In this document: one piece after another, positions 54,412-63,717 of the stretch
How the letters are laid out: every line of letters begins with the position of its first letter
Numbering within the stretch: position 1 is the first letter of the stretch
DNA from: Halodesulfurarchaeum sp. HSR-GB
GTDB lineage: Archaea > Halobacteriota > Halobacteria > Halobacteriales > Halobacteriaceae
Direction of reading: 5' to 3'
Length of the DNA: 64,000 nt
NCBI RefSeq assembly: GCF_031432215.1
Contig: NZ_JAVKGN010000001.1
Coordinates: forward strand, 1,789,421 to 1,853,420
The notes under the pieces: model-generated
Database searches by the model: none
The model's input: the letters and a program-made list of their open reading frames with translations, nothing else
Told to the model about the DNA's origin: nothing
Program-made: the position numbers and the translations under genes

Positions 54412-55398
54412 ATGGCCACATCCAGCGCCCCGGGCAAGGTATACCTCTTCGGGGAGCATGCAGTCGTCTACGGCGAGCCGGCGGTTCCCTGTGCGATCGA
54501 ACGACGAGCGACAGTGACCGTCGACGAGCGTGCCGACGAGCGACTTCGCGTTCGCGCCCAGGATCTGAGCCTCGAGGGGTTCACCGTCGAGTACGACGGC
54601 TCGACGGAGGGCACCCCGGAAGTGGACGTGACCGAGGACCTCGTGGCGGCCGCGATGGGCTACGTCGACGAGGCCATCGCCCAGGCACGGGACGCCGCGG
54701 ACGCCCCGAACGCGGGGTTCGACGTCCACGTCGAGAGTTCGATCCCGCTGGGGGCCGGCCTGGGCTCCTCGGCGGCCGTCGTCGTCGCGACCATCGACGC
54801 CGCCACGCGAGCACTCGGTGTCGAACTCGACCGCGAGGAGATCGCCGACCGGGCCTACCAGGTCGAGCATACCGTCCAGGACGGCCAGGCCTCCAGGGCA
54901 GACACCTTTTGCTCCACGATGGGCGGCGCCGTGCTCGTGGAGGGGGACAACTGCGAACGGATCACCGCGCCAGACCTCCCCTTCGTGGTCGGCTACGACG
55001 GCGGTGCAGGAGACACGGGCGCGCTCGTCTCGGGCGTGCGCTCGCTTCGCGAGACCTACCCCTTCGCGGCCGACACCGTCGAGTCGATCGGCGATTTGGT
55101 CGAGCAGGGCATCGACGCCCTCGAAGCCGAGGACACGGCTGAACTGGGCCGGCTCATGAACTTCAACCACGGCCTCCTCGCCGCACTCGGGGTCTCCGCC
55201 CGCTCCCTCGACGCGATGGTCTGGGCCGCACGGGACGCCGGCGCGGCGGGTGCAAAACTCACCGGGGCCGGCGGGGGCGGGTGTATCGTCGCTCTCGACG
55301 AGACAGACGCGACCGAGACGGCCCTGAAGTACTCCCCGGCCTGTGCTGAAGCCTTCCGGGCCGAACTCGACACCAAGGGAGTGTGCCGCGAACAATGA
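54412..55398 (+). CDS. mvk: Mevalonate kinase
   Basis: 328 aa GHMP kinase. SAPGKVYLFGEHAVVYGEPA at the N-terminus, the ATP loop PLGAGLGSSAAVVVA at about residues 111-125, DTFCSTMGGAV and the C-terminal KLTGAGGGGCIVAL. It phosphorylates mevalonate for archaeal lipid synthesis. The next gene, isopentenyl phosphate kinase, overlaps by ATGA. Confidence 0.95.
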   Translation: MATSSAPGKVYLFGEHAVVYGEPAVPCAIERRATVTVDERADERLRVRAQDLSLEGFTVEYDGSTEGTPEVDVTEDLVAAAMGYVDEAIAQARDAADAPNAGFDVHVESSIPLGAGLGSSAAVVVATIDAATRALGVELDREEIADRAYQVEHTVQDGQASRADTFCSTMGGAVLVEGDNCERITAPDLPFVVGYDGGAGDTGALVSGVRSLRETYPFAADTVESIGDLVEQGIDALEAEDTAELGRLMNFNHGLLAALGVSARSLDAMVWAARDAGAAGAKLTGAGGGGCIVALDETDATETALKYSPACAEAFRAELDTKGVCREQ

Positions 55399-56156
55399 GC
55401 GAGCACGCCGGACCAGTCGTCCTCAAACTCGGCGGGAGTGTCATCACACAAAAAGAGCAGCCCGAGACGGTGGCTGAGTCGAAACTCGACGCGGTGGCCG
55501 CGACGATCGGCGAGGCGGCAGTCGATTCGCTGGTGATCGTCCACGGGGGTGGTTCCTTCGGCCATCCAGCAGCAGCACGGGCTGGAGTCTCACTGGAAGC
55601 TGGAACCCGAGACACAACTGCGATCAGCGAAATTCACGCCGCGATGGGCCGACTCAACGAAGCGGTGCTCGACGCACTCCACGAGGCGGGGGTCCCCGCC
55701 GTTCCGGTTCGCCCCTTCTCGGCAGGCTACCGGGATGAGTCGGGTGCAGTCGTGCAGCCGACGGAAGCTATCGAGACGATGCTCGGGGAGGGCTTCGTGC
55801 CGGTCCTCCATGGGGACGTGTTCACCACCGTCGGAGCCGGGGCGACAATCGTCAGCGGCGACGAACTCGTGGTCAGCCTCGCAGAGGGGCTCGCTGCCCA
55901 GTCGGTTGGCCTCTGTACCACCGTTCCGGGAGTGCTGGACGAGGACGAGGAAGTGATTCCGGAGATAGAGCGGTTCGAAACCGTCGAAGGAGTGCTCTCC
56001 GGGAGCGACACCACCGACGTGACTGGCGGGATGGCCGGCAAGGTCCGGGCCTTGCTCGACCTGAACACCCCTGCTCGGATCTTTGACCCCGATGGACTGG
56101 CCGCCTTCCTCGACTCGGGGGCTCCAGGCACGCGAATCGACGGCGCGTCGACGTAA
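55395..56156 (+). CDS. ipk: Isopentenyl phosphate kinase
   Basis: 253 aa amino-acid-kinase fold. LKLGGSVITQKEQPETV at the N-terminus, IVHGGGSFGHPAAARAGV with the His typical of IPK, LHGDVFTTVGAGATIVSGDE and TDVTGGMAGKVRALL. It makes isopentenyl diphosphate in the alternative archaeal mevalonate pathway. Start is the ATG overlapping the mvk stop; an upstream ATG at 55383 is in mvk. Confidence 0.94.
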   Translation: MSEHAGPVVLKLGGSVITQKEQPETVAESKLDAVAATIGEAAVDSLVIVHGGGSFGHPAAARAGVSLEAGTRDTTAISEIHAAMGRLNEAVLDALHEAGVPAVPVRPFSAGYRDESGAVVQPTEAIETMLGEGFVPVLHGDVFTTVGAGATIVSGDELVVSLAEGLAAQSVGLCTTVPGVLDEDEEVIPEIERFETVEGVLSGSDTTDVTGGMAGKVRALLDLNTPARIFDPDGLAAFLDSGAPGTRIDGAST

Positions 56157-56173
56157 CCCGTCAGGATCAGGTG

Positions 56174-56181
56174 CTTTATAG
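56174..56181 (+). promoter_or_regulatory. TATA box upstream of the RNase J leader
   Basis: CTTTATAG predicts a transcript start near 56205. This leaves a leader of about 120 bases before the RNase J ATG, unusual in a genome of mostly leaderless messages. Confidence 0.5.
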
Positions 56182-56228
56182 GACATGGGAGTATTAGTCC
56201 ACGTAACTGACGCGTTCGGGTGCAACCC

Positions 56229-56273
56229 GTCGCCCCGTCACGGCTGCAAGACGCCGGATTGGACGGTGGCGAC
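56229..56273 (+). ncRNA. Structured leader or small RNA before the RNase J gene
   Basis: GTCGCCCCGTC (56229-56239) pairs with GACGGTGGCGAC (56262-56273) in 11 base pairs with one bulged T. Inside it CGGC (56241-56244) pairs with GCCG (56253-56256). A smaller hairpin CGGGT-GCA-ACCCG starts at 56217. No convincing reading frame covers it: a 36-codon frame at 56186-56296 starts before the predicted transcript start. It could be an mRNA leader or a separate RNA; no known RNA family was recognised. Confidence 0.4.
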
Positions 56274-56326
56274 CCGACGTGTGTTTCAGTACTGAGCGGG
56301 CCCATTCGGGCTTTCAGTGATCCACA

Positions 56327-57673
56327 ATGGAAATCGAAATTGCGACAATCGGCGGTTACGAGGAAGTCGGACGGCAGATGACGGCAGTGCGGGCCGGCGA
56401 CGACGTGGTGATCTTCGACATGGGGCTGAACCTGTCGAAGGTCCTCATCCACGACAACGTCGAGACCGAGCGGATGCACAGCCTGGACCTCATCGACATG
56501 GGGGCCATTCCGGACGACCGAGTCATGTCCGAACTCGAGGGCGACGTGAAGGCCATCGTGCCGACACACGGCCACCTCGATCACATCGGTGCGATCTCCA
56601 AACTCGCCCACCGCTACGACGCACCGATCGTGGCGTCCCCCTACACCATCGAACTGGTCAAAGGCCAGATCGAGGGCGAGGAGAAGTTCGGGGTCGACAA
56701 CGAACTGGTGAAGATGTCGGGCGGCGAGTCCATGGAGATCGGAAACGGTCTCGAACTGGAGTTCGTCCACGTCACCCACTCGATCATCGACGCGATCAAC
56801 CCCGTCCTCCACACGCCCGAGGGCGCGATCGTCTACGGCCTGGACAAGCGCCTGGACCACAACCCGGTCCTCGAGGACCCGATCGACATGCAGCGGTTCC
56901 GCGAGATCGGCCGCGAGGGCGAGGGCGTCCTGGCGTACATCGAGGACACCACGAACGCACAGAAGAAGGGCCGGACCCCGAGTGAATCCGTCGCCCGCGC
57001 CCAGCTCAAGGACGCGTTGCAGTCCATGGAGGACTACGACGGCGGCATCGTCGCCACGACCTTCTCCAGTCACATCTCCCGGGTGAGCAGCCTCGTCGAG
57101 TTCGCCAAGGAGATCGGCCGTCAGCCGATCCTCCTCGGGCGCTCGATGGAGCACTACTCCGGCGCGGCCGAACGGATGGGCTATGTCGACTTCCCCGACG
57201 ACCTGGGGATGTTCGGCCACCGCAAGTCCGTCGACCGGGCGTTCAAGCGCATCATGAACGAGGGCAAGGATCGGTTCCTGCCGGTCGTCACCGGCCACCA
57301 GGGCGAGCCACGCGCGATGCTCACCCGCATGGCCCGCGGCGAGACTCCCTACGAACTCGAATCGGGCGACAAGGTCGTCTTCTCCGCCCGTGTCATCCCC
57401 GAGCCGACGAACGTGGGCCAGCGCTACCAGGCCGAGAAGCTCCTGGGGATGCAGGGCGCCCGCATCTACGACGAGATTCACGTCTCGGGCCACCTCAACC
57501 AGGAAGGCCACTACCAGATGCTCCAGGCGCTCAACCCCAAACACGTCATTCCGGCCCACCAGGAGATGGAGGGCTACGCGCCCTACGTGAACCTGGCCGA
57601 GAGCGAGGGCTACAAGGTCGGGCGGGACCTGCACATCACCCGGAACGGCAACCGGATCCAGCTCGTCGAGTAA
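56327..57673 (+). CDS. rnj: Ribonuclease J
   Basis: 448 aa metallo-beta-lactamase/beta-CASP nuclease. Metal motif [15 protein letters not shown] at about residues 81-96, later [13 protein letters not shown], the beta-CASP part [14 protein letters not shown] and [19 protein letters not shown], and a C-terminal His in [12 protein letters not shown]. Archaeal RNase J degrades RNA 5' to 3'. It has a long structured leader and is followed after one base by the polyprenyl synthase. Confidence 0.94.
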   Translation: MEIEIATIGGYEEVGRQMTAVRAGDDVVIFDMGLNLSKVLIHDNVETERMHSLDLIDMGAIPDDRVMSELEGDVKAIVPTHGHLDHIGAISKLAHRYDAPIVASPYTIELVKGQIEGEEKFGVDNELVKMSGGESMEIGNGLELEFVHVTHSIIDAINPVLHTPEGAIVYGLDKRLDHNPVLEDPIDMQRFREIGREGEGVLAYIEDTTNAQKKGRTPSESVARAQLKDALQSMEDYDGGIVATTFSSHISRVSSLVEFAKEIGRQPILLGRSMEHYSGAAERMGYVDFPDDLGMFGHRKSVDRAFKRIMNEGKDRFLPVVTGHQGEPRAMLTRMARGETPYELESGDKVVFSARVIPEPTNVGQRYQAEKLLGMQGARIYDEIHVSGHLNQEGHYQMLQALNPKHVIPAHQEMEGYAPYVNLAESEGYKVGRDLHITRNGNRIQLVE

Positions 57674-57674
57674 G

Positions 57675-58727
57675 ATGAATCCCGAGGCCCGGGCCCAGAC
57701 GGTCGAGGACGCGATCGAACGCCGTCGGGAGATCGTCAACGCCAACATCGACGAGTACCTCCCGATGGGCGATCCGGAACGGCTCTACCAGGCCTCCCGG
57801 CACGTCCTCCTGGCCGGCGGCAAACGCCTGCGTCCGACGATCCTCCTGGTCGCCGGCGAGGCCCTGACCGAGACCGACCCGGGCACGGTTGATTACCGGG
57901 AGTTCCCGACACTCGTCGAGAGCGAGGACCGGATCGACCTGCTCGCCGCGGCGGTCAGCGTCGAGGTCATCCAGTCGTTCACGCTCATCCACGATGACAT
58001 CATGGACGACGACCGGATGCGCCGAGGCGAACCGGCAGTCCACGTCGCGTTCGGTTCGGATACGGCCATCCTGGCGGGCGACACACTGTACTCGAAGGCC
58101 TTCGAGATCATGCTCGATACGGGTGCCCCCGCCGACCGGGCACTCGAAGCGGTCGACACGCTGGCCGCGACCTGTACCCGGATCTGTGAGGGCCAATCCC
58201 TCGACATCGGATTCGAGGAACGCGAGACGGTCACGAGCGAGGAGTACCTGGACATGATCGACCGAAAGACGGCTGTGCTCTATGCAGCCGCCGCCTCGAT
58301 CCCAAGTGTACTTCTCGGCGCGGACCCGGCAGTCACGGACGCGCTGACCGAGTACGGCCGCTCGATCGGCCGGGCCTTCCAGATTCAGGACGACGTGCTC
58401 GATCTGACGACCCCGAGTGACGTCCTCGGCAAACAGCGGGGCAGTGACCTCATCGAGGGGAAACGTACCCTGATCACCCAGCACGCCCGCGAGCAGGGCG
58501 TGGACGTTGATGGCCTGATCGACGCCAGCGACCCCGAAGCGGTCACGGATCGGGAGATCGACGCCGCCGTCGAGACACTCCAAGCCGCGGGTTCGATCGA
58601 TTACGCCCGAAACATGGCTGCCGACCTGGTTGCAGAGGGGATCGAAGAACTCGACGTGTTGCCCGAGACCGAAGCCCGGACGCGTCTCGCGCAGATCGGC
58701 AACTACCTGATCGAGCGGTCCTACTAG
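57675..58727 (+). CDS. idsA: Polyprenyl (geranylgeranyl) diphosphate synthase
   Basis: 350 aa. The two aspartate-rich motifs are present: LIHDDIMDDDRMRRGEPAVH and FQIQDDVLDLTTP, with LLAGGKRLRPTILLVAGEA upstream. It condenses isopentenyl diphosphate with allylic primers to make the C20 or C25 chains of archaeal lipids. It starts one base after the RNase J stop, placing lipid synthesis and RNA decay on one message. Confidence 0.94.
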   Translation: MNPEARAQTVEDAIERRREIVNANIDEYLPMGDPERLYQASRHVLLAGGKRLRPTILLVAGEALTETDPGTVDYREFPTLVESEDRIDLLAAAVSVEVIQSFTLIHDDIMDDDRMRRGEPAVHVAFGSDTAILAGDTLYSKAFEIMLDTGAPADRALEAVDTLAATCTRICEGQSLDIGFEERETVTSEEYLDMIDRKTAVLYAAAASIPSVLLGADPAVTDALTEYGRSIGRAFQIQDDVLDLTTPSDVLGKQRGSDLIEGKRTLITQHAREQGVDVDGLIDASDPEAVTDREIDAAVETLQAAGSIDYARNMAADLVAEGIEELDVLPETEARTRLAQIGNYLIERSY

Positions 58728-58772
58728 GGCAAATCCCAATCACTTTGAGCGACCGTCGAGTTCCTCCGCGTA

Positions 58773-60527
58773 ATGGACGACGAGCTTCGTGCCCGAATCG
58801 AACGGGAAATCGAGAAACACGCCCTCCACAACGCACTGAAACACGAGAGCGCAGCCCAGGTCGGCGCGATCATGGGCCCGCTCATGGGAGAGAACCCGGA
58901 CTTCCGGGAGTACGGCGACGAGATTCCGGCTATCGCGGGTCCGATCCTCGATTCGGTCAACGGCCTCGACCAGGCCGCGAAACGCGACCGCCTCGAAGCC
59001 CTCGATCCGGCGGCGATCGCCGAACTCGAGGCCGAGGACGAAACCGACGAACACGCACTCCCGGACCTACCCAACGCCACGGACGGCGAGGTCCGGATGC
59101 GGGTCGCGCCGAACCCCAACGGCCCCTGGCATCTGGGGCATGCCCGCATGCCCGCCGTGATCGGCTCGTACAAGGAGCGCTACGACGGGAGTTTCATCTG
59201 CCGCTTTGACGACACCGACCCGGAGACCAAGCGACCGGACCTCTCGGCCTACGACCAGATCCTGGCCGACATCGAGTTCCTGGGGTTCGAGCCGGATCAA
59301 GTCCTCCGGGCCAGCGACCGGCTCGAAATCTACTACGACCACGCCCGAACGCTCATCGACGCCGGCGGCGCGTACACCTGCTCCTGCGGCGGCGAGGAGT
59401 TCTCGGAACTGAAAAACGCTGGCGAAGCCTGCCCACACCGCGGGAAGGATCCCGAGACGGTCCACGAGGAGTTCGAGGCGATGGTCGATGGCGAGTACGA
59501 CTCCGGTGAGATGGTTCTCCGGGTGAAAACCGACATCACGCACAAGAATCCCGCCTTGCGTGACTGGGTCGCCTTCCGGATGATCGACACGCCACACCCC
59601 CGCGAGGCCGCGAGCGAATACCGCTGCTGGCCGATGCTCGACTTCCAGTCCGGCATCGACGACCACCTCACCGAAGTTACCCACATCATCCGGGGGATCG
59701 ACCTCCAGGATTCGGCCAAACGCCAGCAGTTCGTCTATGACTACTTCGGCTGGGAGTACCCAGAAGTCGTCCACTGGGGACACGTCCAGATCGACGAGTA
59801 CGACGTGTCGATGAGCACCTCGACGATCAAGGAACGGATCGACGCCGGTGACCTCGACGGCTGGGACGACCCCCGCGCCCCGACGATCCAGAGTGTCAAA
59901 CGCCGCGGGATCCGGGGGGAGGCCATCGTCTCGGCCATGGTCGATCTGGGGACCTCGACGAGCAACGTCGACCTCTCGATGAGCACCGTGTACGCCCGAA
60001 ATCGGGAGTTGATCGACGACGAGACCGACCGACGGTTTTTCGTCCGCGAGTCGGTCGATGCGTACCCCGACGGCGACCCGGAGCCGGTCTCGGCGGTCAC
60101 ACTCCCGATCGAGGGGGGTCCGGACACGGCCAAACCGCCACTGCACCCAGACCACGAGGATCGAGGCACCAGGGAGATCCCCGTGGGAGACGCAGTCCGG
60201 TTGGAAGAGTCAGATCGCCCCGCCGAGGGCGACCGCGTCTGGCTGAAGGGGTTCGGCGCGGTCCGCAACGAGGGGGACCGACTGGTCGCGACCCGCGACG
60301 GGCTCGAAGTCGTCACCGACGGGGACGTGCCCGTCGTCCACTGGGTGCCGGCAGCCGAGTCCGTGCCCGTCCGGATGCAGACGATGGAGGGGGTCGTCCG
60401 CGGGTGGGCCGAACCCGGCCTCCGCGAGTACGAGTCCGACGATCTGGTCCAGTTCGAACGAGTCGGCTTCGCCCGCATCGACGGCCGGGAGGGCGAGGAG
60501 ACGGTTACCTACTTCACACACCCCTAG
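58773..60527 (+). CDS. gltX: Glutamyl-tRNA synthetase
   Basis: 584 aa, archaeal-type class I enzyme. An N-terminal helical extension of about 100 residues precedes the HIGH motif as PNPNGPWHLGHARMPAV (about residues 112-128). RFDDTDPETKRP binds substrate, CSCGGEEFSELK is a zinc-type segment, and VSMSTSTIKERI is the KMSKS equivalent. Like other archaeal GluRS it probably charges both tRNA-Glu and tRNA-Gln. Its stop is shared with tmcA in a CTAG. Confidence 0.96.
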   Translation: MDDELRARIEREIEKHALHNALKHESAAQVGAIMGPLMGENPDFREYGDEIPAIAGPILDSVNGLDQAAKRDRLEALDPAAIAELEAEDETDEHALPDLPNATDGEVRMRVAPNPNGPWHLGHARMPAVIGSYKERYDGSFICRFDDTDPETKRPDLSAYDQILADIEFLGFEPDQVLRASDRLEIYYDHARTLIDAGGAYTCSCGGEEFSELKNAGEACPHRGKDPETVHEEFEAMVDGEYDSGEMVLRVKTDITHKNPALRDWVAFRMIDTPHPREAASEYRCWPMLDFQSGIDDHLTEVTHIIRGIDLQDSAKRQQFVYDYFGWEYPEVVHWGHVQIDEYDVSMSTSTIKERIDAGDLDGWDDPRAPTIQSVKRRGIRGEAIVSAMVDLGTSTSNVDLSMSTVYARNRELIDDETDRRFFVRESVDAYPDGDPEPVSAVTLPIEGGPDTAKPPLHPDHEDRGTREIPVGDAVRLEESDRPAEGDRVWLKGFGAVRNEGDRLVATRDGLEVVTDGDVPVVHWVPAAESVPVRMQTMEGVVRGWAEPGLREYESDDLVQFERVGFARIDGREGEETVTYFTHP

Positions 60528-62767
60528 TTCTCGTAGCGTCGCCGTTCGGACTGAGCCACATCGCTTCCGTACTCACACACGAGCGGCTGTAACGCTCGGC
60601 CGAGTGCCCGCATAGCGGCAGCCCGCGAGACGTACCCCAGGTCGGTCGCCACCCGGTCCCAGGAACGACCCTGCAACAATCCCTCGACGAGCAGTCGCTC
60701 CGTGGTGTCCGTGAGGTCGACCTCGCCGTCGATCAGCGCGTGAGCGACAAGTTGCCGGAACGGCCCCGGGTCCACGCTGTAGAATCCGGGCCCGAAGGCA
60801 GCGCCGGCGATGACCCGCCACTGGTGTGGCGTTATCGAGAGCGGGGGCGGCTGAGCCGTCGCGTCCAGGGTCGCTCGGATCACGTCCGGATCGACCGCGG
60901 AGAGTGCGTCACGGAGGACCCCCCGGATGCGGCCGGCGAACCAGTAGCCCTGTGCCGCTGCGATCTCGTGTCCGACTGGCGACGTGCCGCGGATCACCAG
61001 CAGGGAGTGTTCGCCACTCCGCTCGTTTCGACCCGTCGAGAGGTGGATCGCACGATACCCATTCTCCCGCCAGAACCTGACGAGTTCCGGGGTCGCGCCG
61101 AATCCGGAGCCGAGCCAGTCGACGACTGGGGCGAACTCCGCATCCAGTTCGTCCAGGAGATGGCTTCCGAGCCCCCGTCCCCTGACGGCGTGGTGGGTCG
61201 CGATCCGAACCACCCGAATCCCCACCGGTCCGCCAGCGTCCTCGTCTCTGAGCTGACTCATCAACACGTCCGGGAGCATGTTCCCACGAATCCGCTCGCC
61301 GTGTGAGACCTGTTCTCGGGTCGCTTTCGGGAGCCCACCTTCCCGGGCCACGAGCGCCACCGACACGACGTGTCCGTCCCGGAGCAGCGCCCGAACGGCC
61401 AGGTTCGAGCCATCGAGCAGTCGCGCCAGGTCGTCCGGCTCGGTCCGGTAATGAGCGGAGACGAGCAGGCCGAATACCTCCCGGAGGAGTTGTTCGTCGG
61501 AAAGAAGGGTCTCCGAGTCGAGCGAGCGGTACGCGACAGAGTCGGGTGATGCCCCGTCGACAACCGACCCCGGGACTGGGCTGGCCCCGAGCAGTAGCGC
61601 CCGGGTGGCCCAGGCCTCGATCGGATCGCCGGCGGCGTATCGAATCGGTTCGACGAGCGAGACCTCCCGCAGGTCGTGGCGGGCCTGCTCGAGGCTGTCC
61701 CGGAACCGAACCGCAAATCCACGACCCGAGCCCTCGTAGCCGTGGACGGTCGTCGTGAACACGAGCCGATCGACCGCGAGGGTCGATTCGAGGATCGAAA
61801 CGGGAAGTGCGGCCGCCTCCTCGACGAAAAGGACGTCTGCGGTCTCCAGGTGCTCCGACAGCGAGGTTGGGGAGACGAACCGAATACACCCCCCTGAAGT
61901 CGTCTCGAAGGTTCGATCGCCGGCGTTCGATGGTGCGGATTCCGGATCGAGAACCGGCAGGAGGTCCTCGACACGGTCGAAAAAGGCCTCGGCCGCACGC
62001 TCGGTGGGTCCCGTGACGAGGATCCGTTCGCCCTCGGCAGCGAACCAGGCCGCCAGCAGACCGGCGACGCTCGATTTGCCCCGTCCTCGATCGGCCTCCA
62101 GTACGGCCGCTCGCGGCCCGGATCGAAGCGCGGCGAGTTCGGCGATGGCATCGACCTGGTCCTGTGTCAAACAGGCGTCCACGATCGCCTGGGGCACGGC
62201 CTCGGCCCCGGGTGGTCGCTGAATCGGCTCGGGTGGCAAGCGCGGTGCTGAATTCGTGAGTCCATCCTGCAGAACCGTCTCCGTATCCAGGTCGACGATG
62301 CCGATTCCGGGGTGCACACGCAGCGTCTGCACGAGTCGCGAGCGAAAGTGACCGGTCACGTCCTGGAGCGAATCCGGTGGGACAGCCAGCGTCTCGTCGA
62401 ATTCGTCTCGCCGTGTCGCCCAGTCATCGAGTGGCGGCGTCAGCAGGAGAAGGAGGCCGCCGCCGTCGACGGCACCGACCACGGTTCCAAGAACGTTGGG
62501 TCGACAAGCCGTCCGACAGTCGAGGACCACCGCGTCCCGGGTCGTCCCGAGCAGCGAATCCGCCTGGTTGAAAGGCAAGTGCTCACAGGGAAGGTCCGAT
62601 TCCGGTCCGACGACGGAAGTCTCGGCCATCGAGACGGCTGCGGCCTCCAGGGCCTGTCTGGCCGCCGCCAGTGGCTCCGAATCCGGCCCGCCCGCGAGCA
62701 CGAGGAGGCGTCGCTCGTCAAAGCGTGCGGCCTCCCCTGCCAGCCCACCGGCCACGCCCCAGTCCAT
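60524..62767 (-). CDS. tmcA: tRNA(Met) cytidine acetyltransferase
   Basis: 747 aa. An N-terminal DUF1726-like region (FDERRLLVLAGGPDSEPLA) is followed by a helicase-type P-loop LEADRGRGKSSVAGLLAAWF with Walker B VLFVEEAAALPVSIL. A GNAT domain follows with RIATHHAVRGRGLGSHLLDEL, and then a C-terminal tRNA-binding tail. It makes N4-acetylcytidine, classically at C34 of elongator tRNA-Met. The start MDWGVAGGLAG fits the family; an ATG at 62806 lies nearer the TATA box and would add 13 residues. Confidence 0.9.
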   Translation of the reverse strand: MDWGVAGGLAGEAARFDERRLLVLAGGPDSEPLAAARQALEAAAVSMAETSVVGPESDLPCEHLPFNQADSLLGTTRDAVVLDCRTACRPNVLGTVVGAVDGGGLLLLLTPPLDDWATRRDEFDETLAVPPDSLQDVTGHFRSRLVQTLRVHPGIGIVDLDTETVLQDGLTNSAPRLPPEPIQRPPGAEAVPQAIVDACLTQDQVDAIAELAALRSGPRAAVLEADRGRGKSSVAGLLAAWFAAEGERILVTGPTERAAEAFFDRVEDLLPVLDPESAPSNAGDRTFETTSGGCIRFVSPTSLSEHLETADVLFVEEAAALPVSILESTLAVDRLVFTTTVHGYEGSGRGFAVRFRDSLEQARHDLREVSLVEPIRYAAGDPIEAWATRALLLGASPVPGSVVDGASPDSVAYRSLDSETLLSDEQLLREVFGLLVSAHYRTEPDDLARLLDGSNLAVRALLRDGHVVSVALVAREGGLPKATREQVSHGERIRGNMLPDVLMSQLRDEDAGGPVGIRVVRIATHHAVRGRGLGSHLLDELDAEFAPVVDWLGSGFGATPELVRFWRENGYRAIHLSTGRNERSGEHSLLVIRGTSPVGHEIAAAQGYWFAGRIRGVLRDALSAVDPDVIRATLDATAQPPPLSITPHQWRVIAGAAFGPGFYSVDPGPFRQLVAHALIDGEVDLTDTTERLLVEGLLQGRSWDRVATDLGYVSRAAAMRALGRALQPLVCEYGSDVAQSERRRYEN

Positions 62768-62831
62768 GGGAGAGTGCTGCACGCCCCGCGGCAAGGGCGT
62801 TTCCATCCAGGGGCTTCCCGGCTTTGGACAC

Positions 62832-62841
62832 GCTTTTAAGC
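62832..62841. promoter_or_regulatory. Shared TATA-like sequence between tmcA and the L7Ae operon
   Basis: GCTTTTAAGC reads as TTTTAA on the plus strand and TTAAAA on the minus strand, so it could serve both directions. On the minus strand it predicts a start near 62810, just ahead of the ATG at 62806. On the plus strand it predicts a start near 62865 and an L7Ae leader of about 84 bases. Confidence 0.4.
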
Positions 62842-62937
62842 ACGGGGTGCTCACCTTGCAGTACACCTCACAGGGGACGATGATGCTTCCAGCCTCAGGA
62901 ACGATCGGCGGGGGAGCGAAAGCCCCTCTGTGGGAGC

Positions 62938-62943
62938 GGTGAT
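62938..62943 (+). promoter_or_regulatory. Ribosome-binding site of L7Ae
   Basis: GGTGAT matches the 16S anti-Shine-Dalgarno and lies 5 bases before the ATG at 62949. Most genes here that begin a transcript have no such site, so this message has a real leader. A hairpin GGGG (62911-62914) / CCCC (62923-62926) lies just upstream. Confidence 0.55.
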
Positions 62944-62948
62944 ACACT

Positions 62949-63311
62949 ATGCCAGTATACGTAGACTACGACGTACCAGGTGACCTTCAGGACCGAGCCC
63001 TCGAGGCTCTCGAGGTCGCCCGCGACACCGGACGCATCAAGAAAGGGACAAACGAGACGACCAAGGCTGTCGAGCGCGGGAACGCCGGCCTCGTCTTCGT
63101 GGCCGAGGACGTCTCCCCCGAGGAGATCGTCATGCACCTCCCCGAACTCGCCGAGGAGAAGGGCATCGCCTGTGTCTTCGTGGACACCCAGGACGACATC
63201 GGGCACGCCTGTGGTCTCGAAGTCGGAAGCGCGGCCGCCGCCATCGTTGATGCCGGCGAGGCCGACGCCGACGTCGAGGACATCGCAACCAAGGTCGAGG
63301 ACCTGCAATAG
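62949..63311 (+). CDS. rpl7ae: 50S ribosomal protein L7Ae
   Basis: 120 aa. [20 protein letters not shown] is the K-turn-binding signature, followed by [20 protein letters not shown] and the [15 protein letters not shown] region. Besides the ribosome, archaeal L7Ae is part of box C/D and H/ACA RNPs and RNase P. It starts a compact operon with S28e, L24e and Ndk. Confidence 0.96.
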   Translation: MPVYVDYDVPGDLQDRALEALEVARDTGRIKKGTNETTKAVERGNAGLVFVAEDVSPEEIVMHLPELAEEKGIACVFVDTQDDIGHACGLEVGSAAAAIVDAGEADADVEDIATKVEDLQ

Positions 63312-63313
63312 CG

Positions 63314-63538
63314 ATGAGCGCCGAGGAATCGACAGAAGGCTCGACACCCGCCGAGGTCATCGAGATCGTCGGGAAGACCGGCATGCACGGTGAGGCCATG
63401 CAGGTCAAGTGTCGAATCAAGGAAGGGTCCAACCAGGGCCGCATCATCACGCGGAACGCCCTCGGCCCCGTTCGGGTCGGGGACGTGTTGCAGCTCCGCG
63501 AGACGGCCCGCGAAGCCGACTCGATTGGGGGTCAATAA
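63314..63538 (+). CDS. rps28e: 30S ribosomal protein S28e
   Basis: 74 aa. [40 protein letters not shown] and the ending [14 protein letters not shown] define S28e; the N-terminus has a short acidic haloarchaeal extension. Its stop TAA overlaps the L24e ATG by one base. Confidence 0.96.
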   Translation: MSAEESTEGSTPAEVIEIVGKTGMHGEAMQVKCRIKEGSNQGRIITRNALGPVRVGDVLQLRETAREADSIGGQ

Positions 63539-63717
63539 TGCCACAGACACGCACCTGTGATTACTGCGGCGACGAGATCGACCAGGGGACGGGCACGATG
63601 TACGTCAAGGTCAGCGGCGAGACGATGTACTTCTGCTCCTCGAAGTGTGAGAAGAACGCCGGTCTGGGTCGTGAACCCCGCGACCTCGAGTGGGCCGGCC
63701 AGGGCGAAGGCGAATGA
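63538..63717 (+). CDS. rpl24e: 50S ribosomal protein L24e
   Basis: 59 aa. A zinc ribbon is formed by [15 protein letters not shown] and FCSSKCEKN (two CxxC-type pairs, the second CSSKC). Length and sequence are those of archaeal L24e. The start overlaps the S28e stop, and its own stop overlaps the ndk ATG. Confidence 0.95.
   Translation: MPQTRTCDYCGDEIDQGTGTMYVKVSGETMYFCSSKCEKNAGLGREPRDLEWAGQGEGE

Noticed and set aside
56186-56296. 36-codon frame MGVLVHVTDAFGCNPSP... before RNase J
   Set aside because: Its ATG lies only 5 bp after the TATA box and so upstream of the expected transcript start, and the region has strong RNA pairing instead.
55727-57748. 673-codon minus-strand frame opposite ipk and RNase J
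   Set aside because: Antisense shadow of two well-supported genes.
62911-62926. Possible K-turn in the L7Ae leader
   Set aside because: The hairpin loop has AG opposite AG, the wrong order for the sheared G-A pairs of a K-turn, and no three-base bulge is present.
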